From Aquabacter sediminis (lineage in GTDB: Bacteria > Pseudomonadota > Alphaproteobacteria > Rhizobiales > Xanthobacteraceae), in contig NZ_JARBFX010000009.1 of assembly GCF_028863665.1 (NCBI RefSeq), positions 124,001 through 188,000 on the forward strand: a stretch of 64,000 nt of DNA, written 5' to 3'. The notes under the pieces were generated by a model that saw only the letters and a program-made list of their open reading frames with translations, had not been told where the DNA came from and did no database searches. Shown here piece by piece: positions 27,296-35,545 of this stretch (the first letter of the stretch is position 1; the number at the start of each line of letters is the position of its first letter). The translations under genes and the position numbers were made by a program.

Positions 27296-30001
27296 ATGGC
27301 GCGGGCTTATCTTCCTTCCGATCCCCTGTTTGCGGCGCAGTGGCATCTGCTCAATACCGGACAGGACCTGATGGGGGTGCCCCAGGCGGCCGGGGCCTAT
27401 CGCAATGACATCAATGTCACACGCGTGTGGCCCGACTATACGGGCGAGGGGGTGACCGTCGGCGTGGCCGACGACGGCTTCCAGGCCCGCCATCCCGACC
27501 TCGCCCCCAACTTCCTGTCTGACCTGTCCTACAATTTTGGCACCAACAGCTGGGGGACGGCTGACGGTGTGCACGGAACGTCCACGTCCGGCCTGATCGT
27601 GGCCGCGGACAACCAGTTGGGCGGCGTCGGTGTCGCCTTCGATGCCAAGGCCATCGGCTATGGTTATGGGAACAGCATCCTGTCCTTCAGCAAGGCGGTG
27701 ACGCTGATGCTCATGGCGGGGGTGGATGTCAGCAGCAACAGCTGGACGTTCCAGGACGAATGGAATGCCTCCCAGACCGAGAAGTCATTCGTCCGCCAGT
27801 CCCTGAACAGCCTCGCCGAACTGGGACGCGACGGCCTGGGGACAGTGACCCTGTTCGCGGCCGGCAATTTCCGTCCGGCCGGGACGGACTCGAACCAGTA
27901 TCTGACCACCAACTCGGCCTATGTCATCACCGTCGGCGCGGCCCTGTCGGACGGCACGGCGGCGTCCTACAGCAATCCCGGTGCGAGTGTTCTCATTGCC
28001 GCGCCGAGCGGCGGTTTCTCCACCTCCGGCCCCGCGCGCGAGCTTGAGAACGTGGTGACCACGGACCTGCTGGGAACCGCCGGCCTCAACAAGAACGCGG
28101 ACGGCGATTACACCAACGTCCTCGGCGGCGGCAGCACGGGCTTTACGGGAACCTCCGCCGCAACGCCGATTGCGGCGGGCGTCGTCGCTCTGATGCTGCA
28201 AGCCAATCCGAATCTTGGATATCGCGATGTCCAGGAGATCCTGGCCTACAGCGCCCGGAATCCGGAAGGTGTTGCAAGCTGGCAGACCAATGCGGCCACC
28301 GACTGGAACGGCGGCGGACTGCTTTACAATCACGAACTCGGCTTCGGGCTGATTGATGCTCACGCCGCTATACGCCTGGCGGAGACCTGGCAGAAGCAGT
28401 CCGTGGTCGGCAATATGGTTTCGCTCAACAAGCTGTTGACCGAGGATCCCGACACCTTCAGCTCCACGATCACCGTCGCCAGTGGCGAGACCCGCGTGAT
28501 CGAGGTGGACTTCGACACAGCCGTTCGCATCCAGCACGTCACCGGCTATCTGGCCATCGAGAACATGGCGGGCGCGGTGGTCACCGACGTGACCGTGACC
28601 CTCGACGGGCCCGGTGGTGTCTCCCGGAGCGTGCTGCTGAACCCCTATGCAGCGCCGGAGCGCACCAAGCTGCAATTCGATTTCGACTCCGTCCACCAAT
28701 GGGGCGAAATCAGCACTTCCGGCACCTGGACGCTGACCATCGCCAATGCGGCCACCAATGCCGACATTCAGGTGGAAGCGGGGATCACGGTCATGGGCGA
28801 CGCCGTCACCCCCGGCGAGACCTTCATCTATACCGACGATTACGGCCGCCTCGGAGCCGAGGATGCCGATCGGGCCATCCTCTCCAGCACGCAGGCCGGT
28901 CCCCACACGCTGAATGCCGCGGCGGTGACCTCCGACACCATGGTCGACCTGTCCGGCCACGAAGCCACCATCGCCGGCGTCGCCACGTCGTTCGCGCCGG
29001 ACATGAGCTTTGCCCGCGTGGTGACGGGCGATGGCAATGACACGCTCACGGGCGACGAGGGGGACACCGTCTTCTTCACCGGCCGCGGCATCAACAGCGT
29101 CGATGGCGGCGGTGGCCACGATACGCTGCAAGTCCTGTGGGACTTCAAGGCCTATAGCCAGACCGCTTATGGCATCCAGACGGTGATCGTCGGTGCGGAC
29201 AGCGTCGATTATGCCACCGACATCGCCGCGATCCAGTTCGCCGACGGCACGCTGACGCTGGACGGCAACTCCCTGGTCAACGATCTCTTCTATGCCGGCC
29301 AGGTGCCGAGCCTTTTGAATTCCGCCACCACCGCCGAGAGCCACTATGACAGCGTGGGCTGGAAGGCGGGGCTGGACCCCAATGCGGTGTTCGACACCTC
29401 CGCCTATCTCGCCAACCACGCCGCCTTGAAGGCGGCCGGGACCAACCCGCTCGATTATTTCCATGAGACCGGCTGGAAGAATGGCGATGACCCCTCCGCC
29501 CGCTTCGACACCTCGCTTTATCTGAAGCTCAATCCCGATGTGGCGTCGGCGGGCGTCGATCCGCTCCAGCACTATCTGGAATACGGCATGCATGAGGGCC
29601 GGGAGGTGCGCCCCGTGGTCGACAGCGCCCATCTGCAGAATGCGGGCACGTTCGACGCCACCTTCTACCTCCTGGTCAATGAGGATGTGGCGCTGGCCGG
29701 GGCCAATGCATATGAGCACTGGATCACATACGGCCAGAAGGAAGGGCGCGACCCCAACGCCTATTTCGATGTGAGCTATTACCTCTCCGCCAATTCGGAT
29801 GTGGCGGCGGCGGGTGTCAACCCGCTGGAGCACTACATGACCTTCGGCTGGAAGGAGGGGCGCGATCCCTCTCAGGCCTTCGACACCGAGGGCTATCTCG
29901 ACCATTACACGGACGTGGCGGCGGCCGGCATCGATCCGCTGGTCCACTACCTCGTCTATGGCATCGGCGAAGGTCGCCAGTCGACTTGGGATCTCGCCTG
30001 A
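27296..30001 (+). CDS. Subtilisin-like serine protease with P domain, RTX-like segment and C-terminal repeats (copy 1)
   Basis: A 901-residue S8 protease of kexin-like architecture. Catalytic Asp lies in GVADDGFQARHPDL (~D59/60), His93 in VHGTSTSGL and Ser287 in GFTGTSAATPIAAG. A P domain follows (~385-510, with WGEISTSGTWTLTI). An RTX-like stretch (~575-620, GDGNDTLTGDEGDTVFF) may bind calcium. Residues ~683-900 hold a degenerate repeat array (SANSDVAAAGVNPLEHY type). There is no N-terminal signal peptide; with the RTX segment this suggests type I secretion through a C-terminal signal, but no transporter genes lie nearby. A paralogue follows in tandem. Confidence 0.9.
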   Translation: MARAYLPSDPLFAAQWHLLNTGQDLMGVPQAAGAYRNDINVTRVWPDYTGEGVTVGVADDGFQARHPDLAPNFLSDLSYNFGTNSWGTADGVHGTSTSGLIVAADNQLGGVGVAFDAKAIGYGYGNSILSFSKAVTLMLMAGVDVSSNSWTFQDEWNASQTEKSFVRQSLNSLAELGRDGLGTVTLFAAGNFRPAGTDSNQYLTTNSAYVITVGAALSDGTAASYSNPGASVLIAAPSGGFSTSGPARELENVVTTDLLGTAGLNKNADGDYTNVLGGGSTGFTGTSAATPIAAGVVALMLQANPNLGYRDVQEILAYSARNPEGVASWQTNAATDWNGGGLLYNHELGFGLIDAHAAIRLAETWQKQSVVGNMVSLNKLLTEDPDTFSSTITVASGETRVIEVDFDTAVRIQHVTGYLAIENMAGAVVTDVTVTLDGPGGVSRSVLLNPYAAPERTKLQFDFDSVHQWGEISTSGTWTLTIANAATNADIQVEAGITVMGDAVTPGETFIYTDDYGRLGAEDADRAILSSTQAGPHTLNAAAVTSDTMVDLSGHEATIAGVATSFAPDMSFARVVTGDGNDTLTGDEGDTVFFTGRGINSVDGGGGHDTLQVLWDFKAYSQTAYGIQTVIVGADSVDYATDIAAIQFADGTLTLDGNSLVNDLFYAGQVPSLLNSATTAESHYDSVGWKAGLDPNAVFDTSAYLANHAALKAAGTNPLDYFHETGWKNGDDPSARFDTSLYLKLNPDVASAGVDPLQHYLEYGMHEGREVRPVVDSAHLQNAGTFDATFYLLVNEDVALAGANAYEHWITYGQKEGRDPNAYFDVSYYLSANSDVAAAGVNPLEHYMTFGWKEGRDPSQAFDTEGYLDHYTDVAAAGIDPLVHYLVYGIGEGRQSTWDLA
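29342..29998 (+). repeat. C-terminal repeat array, copy 1
   Basis: About five to six degenerate repeats of ~35-45 residues in the first subtilase, built on YL..NPDVAAAGV-PL-HY...G..EGRDP..FD. The whole block aligns without gaps to 32333-32989 at a constant offset of 2991 bp, with long stretches of identical nucleotides. Confidence 0.8.
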
Positions 30002-30202
30002 AGACCCAGCCAAAGGACCCCAGACACGCCATAGCGGGGACCCTGTCCAGCCACGGTGCGCGCCAGCCTCAACCGGCGCGCGGACCGCGGCGGGCCGGGC
30101 GCTGTGGTCTTGCGAAGACCTGTCTGCCGGTAAGGGAAATAGGATTTGAAATAATACGTAACTTTGCCGAGGCGATATTCATCATTTCATTTGTGACCTA
30201 GT

Positions 30203-30214
30203 CTTTCATTGACA
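30203..30214 (+). promoter_or_regulatory. CTTTCATTGACA element, copy 2
   Basis: Identical to the element at 27214-27225 and placed 70 bp before the second subtilase start codon. It lies at the downstream edge of an AT-rich stretch (30140-30210). Confidence 0.55.
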
Positions 30215-30283
30215 GGAGTTATTTGCCTGGCCGAAGAATGACGCAGAGTGAATTGCCTTGCGCGTTCGGTGGGGAGTGTCGGC

Positions 30284-32992
30284 ATGGCCACGTCCTATGG
30301 GTTTTGGGATCCGTTATTCGAATACCAGTGGCATCTGCTCAATACCGGGCAGGACATCATGGGCCTGCCGCAGGCGCCAGGGGCCTATCGCAACGACATC
30401 AATGTCACCGGCGTATGGCCCAATTACACCGGCAAGGGCGTCGTGGTCGGCGTCCTGGATGACGGCTTCGAGGCCGATCACCCGGATCTGAAGCAGAACT
30501 ATCTGGCGGACCGGTCCTACAACCTCGTCACCAACACGCCCGGCCAATTTCTGGGGACGCATGGCACGGCCACCACGGGCCTCATCGTGGCGGCGAACAA
30601 TGGCGTGGGAGGGCTGGGCGTTGCCTATGAGGCGACCGCCATCGGCTATACCAGCGACGCCGACGGCAGCTCCCTTCTCAACAATTTCATCAAGGCCTCC
30701 AGCCGCATGCTTCTGGAGGGCGTTGACGTCAGCTCCAACAGCTGGGGTGTTCCCGAGAACATCTTGTTTGCCGGGGCGGAGCTGCAGCGGGTCTTCAACA
30801 CTGCCACCCTGAACCTGGCGCAGCTGGGGCGCGAGGGATTGGGGACGGTCTCCGTCTTCTCCGCCGGCAACGGGCGCCTGGAGAATGAGCATACGACCCT
30901 GGAGGTGACGGGCTCCTCGCCCTTCACGATTCTTGTGGCCGCTGCCAATGCGGACGGCACGGTGGCGAGCTATTCGACGCCCGGTGCCAGCGTGCTGGTG
31001 GCCGCCCCGGGCAGCGGAAACACCCCGGATGGAACGGCAAACACGATCCCCAGCATTGTCACTACGGACCTGACGGGGACCGCCGGCTACAATATCCGGG
31101 AAGACGGCGACTATACGAATGTCAGCGGGGAAGGAAGCACCGGCTTCAGCGGCACCTCCGCAGCCGCGCCCATCGTCTCGGGCGTGGTGGCCTTGATGCT
31201 CGAGGCCAATCCCAACCTTGGCTACCGGGATGTGCAGGAAATCCTCGCCTACAGCGCCAAGAACCCGGCGCAGGTGGCCACGTGGCAGGAGAATGGCGCG
31301 GGCGACTGGAACGGCGGCGGCCTCTTGTTCAACAACGATCTCGGCTTCGGCTTGGTGGATGCCCATGCCGCGGTTCGCCTGGCTGAGACCTGGACCAAGC
31401 AGAGCACCTTCGACAATGCCGCCCGGCCTTCAGCTGCGTTCTCCAATGGCGAGGTCAGCCTCGCCGGTGGCGAAAGCGTGAACCTGACGGTCAGGTTCGA
31501 GGATGTCATCCGGGTGCAGCACGCTTTTCTTTCGCTGCATGTGCGCGCGCCGAACGGCGAGTTGCAGGACCTGTCCGTCAGCCTGATCGCGCCGGATGGC
31601 ACATCGAACCTGTTCATGGACCCGTCTCTCTATGCGCCGTTCACCTCCATCGGACTGAAGGATCTGTCCTACACCTTCGACACGACGCGAAGCTGGGGGC
31701 AGATCTCCACCTCGGGCGACTGGATCCTCTCGGTCACCAACAACACGGCTGCCTACGTCTATATTGAAGCCGGTCTTTCGCTGATCGGCGATGCCCCGAC
31801 CTTCGGCGAGACCTTCATCTATACGGACGATTACGGCCGCCTCGGCGCCGAGGATGCCGGTCGCACGGTGCTGTCGAGCACCGAGGTCGGCGCCCACACG
31901 CTCAATGCGGCGGCGGTGACCTCCGACACGATGGTCGATCTCTCCGGCCACGAAGCCACCATCGCCGGCGTCGCCACCACCATCACGCCTCTCATGAGCT
32001 TCGGCCGCGTGGTGACCGGCGACGGCAATGACACGCTCACGGGCGACGAGGGCGACACGGTCTTCGTCAGCGGGCGCGGCATCAATGTGGTGGATGGCGG
32101 CGCGGGCAACGACACCCTGCAATTCCAGTGGGGCTTCAAGAACTACGCTCAAAATGCCTATGGCGCCCAGACGATGATCTCGGGCATCCAGAGCACCGAT
32201 TATCTGAGCAATATCGAGGCCCTGCAGTTCGCCGACGGCACGCTACTGCTGGATGACGATTCCCTGGTCAACGACCTCATGTATGCGGGCTATGTCCCGA
32301 GCCTGCTGAATTCCGGCCTCACCGCGCGGGACCATTATGACAGCGTAGGCTGGAAGGCGGGGCTGGACCCCAACGGGATGTTCAGCACCACCGCCTATCT
32401 CGCCAACCACGCCGTGCTGAAGGCGGCCGGGACCAATCCGCTGGATTATTTCCATGAAACCGGCTGGAAGAATGGCGATGACCCCTCCGCCCGCTTCGAC
32501 ACCTCGCTTTATCTGAAGCTCAACCCAGATGTGGCGGCGGCGGGCATTGATCCGCTCCAGCACTATCTGGAGTACGGCATGCATGAGGGCCGCGAGGTGC
32601 GCCCTGTAGTCGACAGCGCCCATCTGCAGAATGCCGGCACGTTCGACGCCACCTTCTATCTCCTGGCCAATGTGGACGTGGCCCTGGCGGGAGCCAATGC
32701 CTATGAGCACTGGATCACGTACGGCCAGGCGGAAGGGCGCGACCCCAACGCTTATTTCAGTGTCGGCTATTATCTTCAGGCCAATCCGGATGTGGCCGCG
32801 GCGGGTGTCAACCCGCTGGAGCACTACATGACCTTTGGCTGGAAGGAGGGCCGCGATCCCTCTCAGGCCTTCGACACCGAGGGCTATCTCGACCATTACA
32901 CGGATGTGGCGGCGGCCGGCATCGATCCGCTGGTCCACTATCTCATCTATGGCATCGGCGAAGGTCGCCAGTCGACCTGGGACCTCGCCTGA
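30284..32992 (+). CDS. Subtilisin-like serine protease with P domain, RTX-like segment and C-terminal repeats (copy 2)
   Basis: A 902-residue tandem paralogue with the same domain order. Catalytic Asp is in GVLDDGFEADHPDL, His93 in GTHGTATTGL and Ser292 in GFSGTSAAAPIVSG. The P domain, RTX-like segment (GDGNDTLTGDEGDTVF, GGAGNDTLQF) and repeat array are retained. The catalytic and P domains have diverged clearly from copy 1, while the last ~330 residues are nearly identical. ATG 30284 follows GGGGAG (30271-30276); the frame is open 12 codons further up. No signal peptide. Probably an extracellular protease with a different specificity from copy 1. Confidence 0.9.
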   Translation: MATSYGFWDPLFEYQWHLLNTGQDIMGLPQAPGAYRNDINVTGVWPNYTGKGVVVGVLDDGFEADHPDLKQNYLADRSYNLVTNTPGQFLGTHGTATTGLIVAANNGVGGLGVAYEATAIGYTSDADGSSLLNNFIKASSRMLLEGVDVSSNSWGVPENILFAGAELQRVFNTATLNLAQLGREGLGTVSVFSAGNGRLENEHTTLEVTGSSPFTILVAAANADGTVASYSTPGASVLVAAPGSGNTPDGTANTIPSIVTTDLTGTAGYNIREDGDYTNVSGEGSTGFSGTSAAAPIVSGVVALMLEANPNLGYRDVQEILAYSAKNPAQVATWQENGAGDWNGGGLLFNNDLGFGLVDAHAAVRLAETWTKQSTFDNAARPSAAFSNGEVSLAGGESVNLTVRFEDVIRVQHAFLSLHVRAPNGELQDLSVSLIAPDGTSNLFMDPSLYAPFTSIGLKDLSYTFDTTRSWGQISTSGDWILSVTNNTAAYVYIEAGLSLIGDAPTFGETFIYTDDYGRLGAEDAGRTVLSSTEVGAHTLNAAAVTSDTMVDLSGHEATIAGVATTITPLMSFGRVVTGDGNDTLTGDEGDTVFVSGRGINVVDGGAGNDTLQFQWGFKNYAQNAYGAQTMISGIQSTDYLSNIEALQFADGTLLLDDDSLVNDLMYAGYVPSLLNSGLTARDHYDSVGWKAGLDPNGMFSTTAYLANHAVLKAAGTNPLDYFHETGWKNGDDPSARFDTSLYLKLNPDVAAAGIDPLQHYLEYGMHEGREVRPVVDSAHLQNAGTFDATFYLLANVDVALAGANAYEHWITYGQAEGRDPNAYFSVGYYLQANPDVAAAGVNPLEHYMTFGWKEGRDPSQAFDTEGYLDHYTDVAAAGIDPLVHYLIYGIGEGRQSTWDLA
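32333..32989 (+). repeat. C-terminal repeat array, copy 2
   Basis: Counterpart of 29342-29998 in the second subtilase. The shared runs (for example around DYFHETGWKNGDDPSARFD) are almost unchanged at the nucleotide level, more than expected from the divergence of the N-terminal halves. Confidence 0.8.
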
Positions 32993-33033
32993 TCCTGGCG
33001 CGGACGGTCCGTCAGGGGGGACCGCCTGCTCCG

Positions 33034-33062
33034 TCCCCGCCGGTGCGCGGCATCGGCGGGGA
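33034..33062. terminator. Possible bidirectional terminator hairpin
   Basis: A perfect 9-bp stem (TCCCCGCCG 33034-33042, CGGCGGGGA 33054-33062) with an 11-nt loop lies between the convergent second subtilase and DJ-1/PfpI genes. There is no clear T-tract on either side. Confidence 0.4.
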
Positions 33063-33117
33063 TCTCTTGCCCAGGGCATTTCCGAGCGCAGTGGGAGCCG
33101 GCTGGACCCGCCCGCCC

Positions 33118-33792
33118 TCAGGCGGAAAGCCTTGCCCCGGCGGCGCGCGCGGCGGCTTCCCGGGTCATCTGGAATTCCTCCGTGCGGGCGCGGATTTCCG
33201 CCTCCAGCCGCTGGCGCGTCTCCGGGTCCATGGGCGCGAGATGGGCTTCATATTCCAGCGCCAGCGCGATGCGTCCCGCCTCGTCAGCCCCGGCCAGGGC
33301 TGACACGATGGCCAGCGCCACATCGAGACCGGCGCTCGATCCGGCCCCCGTCACCCGGTTGCCGTCCTGCACCACCCGTTCGGGGGAGGGCAGGGCGCCC
33401 AGGAGGGGCAATTGCCCGGCCGAGAGCCAGTGGCACGCGGCGCGATGGCCCTTCAGAAGGCCCGCCGCGCCCAGCAGAAGCGAGCCCGTGCTCACCGCCG
33501 CGATGATCCGCGCCTCCTGCGCCATGTAACGCAGGAAACGCAGGACCGTCTCGTCGGCCATGAGCTTCACCTGGCCCGGCCCGCCCGGCACGAACAGCAC
33601 GTCGCAGCGGTCCAGGTGGCCGAACTTGATGGTCGGGGTCAAGGTGAGCCCCGCCGCGTCGGTGATGGCCCGGGTGGAGGTCCAGGCCAGATGCACCTTC
33701 GCGTCGGGCAGGCGGGCGAGCACCTCGAACGGTCCGGTCAGGTCGAGCTGCGTCATGCCGGGATAGGCCAGCATGACGATGGAGAGCGCCAT
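33118..33792 (-). CDS. DJ-1/PfpI-family protein with Ser at the nucleophile position
   Basis: A 224-residue protein close in style to isonitrile hydratase (InhA). SIVMLAYPGMTQLDLTGPFE contains the conserved early Asp/Glu region. DVLFVPGGPG is the strand before the elbow. The elbow reads AAVSTGSLLLGAAGLL, where InhA-type enzymes have VCTGSL, so the catalytic Cys is Ser here. The downstream HRAACHW motif is kept. Its start lies 3 bp after the stop of the malyl-CoA thioesterase gene, suggesting co-expression. It may be inactive as a hydratase, use Ser, or act as a binding protein. Confidence 0.85.
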   Translation of the reverse strand: MALSIVMLAYPGMTQLDLTGPFEVLARLPDAKVHLAWTSTRAITDAAGLTLTPTIKFGHLDRCDVLFVPGGPGQVKLMADETVLRFLRYMAQEARIIAAVSTGSLLLGAAGLLKGHRAACHWLSAGQLPLLGALPSPERVVQDGNRVTGAGSSAGLDVALAIVSALAGADEAGRIALALEYEAHLAPMDPETRQRLEAEIRARTEEFQMTREAAARAAGARLSA

Positions 33793-33795
33793 GGC

Positions 33796-34674
33796 TCAAG
33801 CGCGCGCGGCGATGGCGTCGGCGAGCGAGACGGTGCGGCGCGCCATGTCCGCATGCATCCGCTCCACCATGCGGCCATCCAGCTGGATCACGCCCTTGCC
33901 GGCATTTTCCGGCTGGTCGAAGGCGGCGATGATGGTGCGGGCACGGGTGACCTCCGCCTCCGGCGGGCTGAAGGCGGTGTTGCAGGGCTCGATCTGGGCG
34001 GGGTGGATGAGCGTCTTGCCGTCCATGCCCAGTTCCACGCCCTGCTGGCACTCGGCTGCGAAGCCCTCCATATCCTGGAACTGGTTCCACACGCCGTCGA
34101 GCACGTCGATGCCATAGGCATGGGCGGCGGCCACCGACAGGGTCAGCCAGGGATACATGGGCGCGCGGCCGGGAATGAGGGCGGCGCGGGTTTCCTTGGC
34201 CAGGTCATTGGTGCCCATCACGAAGACGGCGAGGCGGGTGATGGGGTCGCGCGCGGCGGCGGCGATGTCCTTCACGGCGAAGATGGCGAGCGGGGTCTCG
34301 ATCATCGCCCACACGCGGGTCTCCGCCGGCACGCCCAGCGCCTCCAGGCGGCGGCCGACGGTGACGAGCTGCTCGGGATCCTGCACCTTGGGGATGAGGA
34401 TGGCATCGGGACGGGCGGAGGCGGCCGCCTCGATGTCGTCGCTGCCCCAGGGGGTGTCCAGCCCGTTGACGCGGATCACCACCTCGCGGGGGCCGAAGCC
34501 GCCGGCCTTCACCGTCTCCACCACGCGGGTGCGGGCCTCCAGCTTGGCATCGGGAGCGACCGCGTCCTCCAGGTCGAGGATCACGCCATCCGCCGGCAAG
34601 GTGCGTGCCTTTTCCAGCGCGCGGGCATTGGAGCCGGGCATATAAAGGACGCTGCGGCGCGGGCGGATGGTCAT
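33796..34674 (-). CDS. mcl2: CoA ester lyase family, probable (3S)-malyl-CoA thioesterase
   Basis: A 292-residue HpcH/HpaI (CitE-like) TIM-barrel protein. PRRSVLYMPGSNARALEKAR and GVILDLEDAVAPDAK are the family N-terminal motifs. The metal-binding acidic residues are in AMIETPLAIF and the following Asp, and HPAQIEPCN is conserved. Its length and style match Mcl2, which hydrolyses (3S)-malyl-CoA to malate and CoA in the ethylmalonyl-CoA pathway; Mcl1-type lyases are longer. A mesaconyl-CoA hydratase gene lies 8 kb away. A malyl/beta-methylmalyl-CoA lyase is the alternative. Confidence 0.83.
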   Translation of the reverse strand: MTIRPRRSVLYMPGSNARALEKARTLPADGVILDLEDAVAPDAKLEARTRVVETVKAGGFGPREVVIRVNGLDTPWGSDDIEAAASARPDAILIPKVQDPEQLVTVGRRLEALGVPAETRVWAMIETPLAIFAVKDIAAAARDPITRLAVFVMGTNDLAKETRAALIPGRAPMYPWLTLSVAAAHAYGIDVLDGVWNQFQDMEGFAAECQQGVELGMDGKTLIHPAQIEPCNTAFSPPEAEVTRARTIIAAFDQPENAGKGVIQLDGRMVERMHADMARRTVSLADAIAARA

Positions 34675-34782
34675 TTGGGCTCTCCCCAGAGGTTGTTGCG
34701 GTGCAAAGCTAGAGCGATGCGACGCAAGAGGGAAGCGGGGCGAGAGGGAAGCGGGCCTTTGGTCGGGCGGGAGGAGAAGAAT

Positions 34783-35532
34783 ATGCGGTTCCTGGGGATG
34801 GACGGGTGCCCGGGCGGCTGGGCGTGTCTTTATTGGGACGGGGCGCAAGGGCTCGACATCCTGCGCCTGCCGACAGTGGAGGCGGCCATGGCGCATCTGG
34901 GGCCGGAGGGCTTTGCCGCCGTGGATATGCCCATCGGCCTGCCGGAGCGCAGTTTTCCCGGCGGGCGTGAGGCGGAGCGGGCGGTGCGCCCGCTGCTGGG
35001 GCAGCGCCAGTCCTCGGTCTTCTCGGTGCCGTCGCGGGCGGCGGTGGAGGCCGGCACGGACGAGACGATCCCCGACCTGGAGCGCTATCGCCATGCCTGC
35101 ACGGTGGCCCGGGCGACCTCGGAGCCGCCCCGTTCCATCTCCAAGCAGTGCTTTGCCATCTTTCCCAAAATCCGCGAGATCGACCTTCTGCTCCAGCGCC
35201 GGCCGGATCTGTTGCCCCGCTTGTGGGAATGTCATCCCGAGGTGAGCTTCCGCACCATGCTGGGCGGGCCCGTGCCCGTGGCGAAGAAGGTGAAGGGGCG
35301 CATCAGCGCGGACGGTCTCGCCTTCCGGCGGGAGCGCCTTGCGCAGGCGGGCTTTCCCGTGGCCGATCTCACCCAGGACACGGCGCGGCGTTGGCGCATG
35401 GGCTGGGACGATTTGGTGGACGCCGCCGCCTGCGCCTGGACGGCCTGGCGCATCGGCACCGGCGTCGCGCTGTCTTTTCCCGACCCGCCGGAGCGGGATG
35501 CCAAGGGCCTGCCGGTGGCGATCCGCGCCTGA
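34783..35532 (+). CDS. DUF429 protein (RNase H-like fold)
   Basis: A 249-residue DUF429 member. The start MRFLGMDGCPGGWACLYW shows the first-strand Asp of an RNase H-like fold, AAVDMPIGLPERSFPGGREA the second acidic motif, and WECHPEVSFRTMLGG and DDLVDAAACAWTAWRIG the C-terminal acidic positions. This set of carboxylates suggests a nuclease or phosphotransfer activity, but no substrate is established for the family. ATG 34783 follows GGGAGGAG. Confidence 0.86.
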   Translation: MRFLGMDGCPGGWACLYWDGAQGLDILRLPTVEAAMAHLGPEGFAAVDMPIGLPERSFPGGREAERAVRPLLGQRQSSVFSVPSRAAVEAGTDETIPDLERYRHACTVARATSEPPRSISKQCFAIFPKIREIDLLLQRRPDLLPRLWECHPEVSFRTMLGGPVPVAKKVKGRISADGLAFRRERLAQAGFPVADLTQDTARRWRMGWDDLVDAAACAWTAWRIGTGVALSFPDPPERDAKGLPVAIRA

Positions 35533-35545
35533 GCGATGCGTCGCC

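Noticed and set aside
27785-30013. 742-codon minus-strand frame opposite the first subtilase
   Set aside because: Repeats in the real gene create repeat-like antisense sequence; no start signal or domain.
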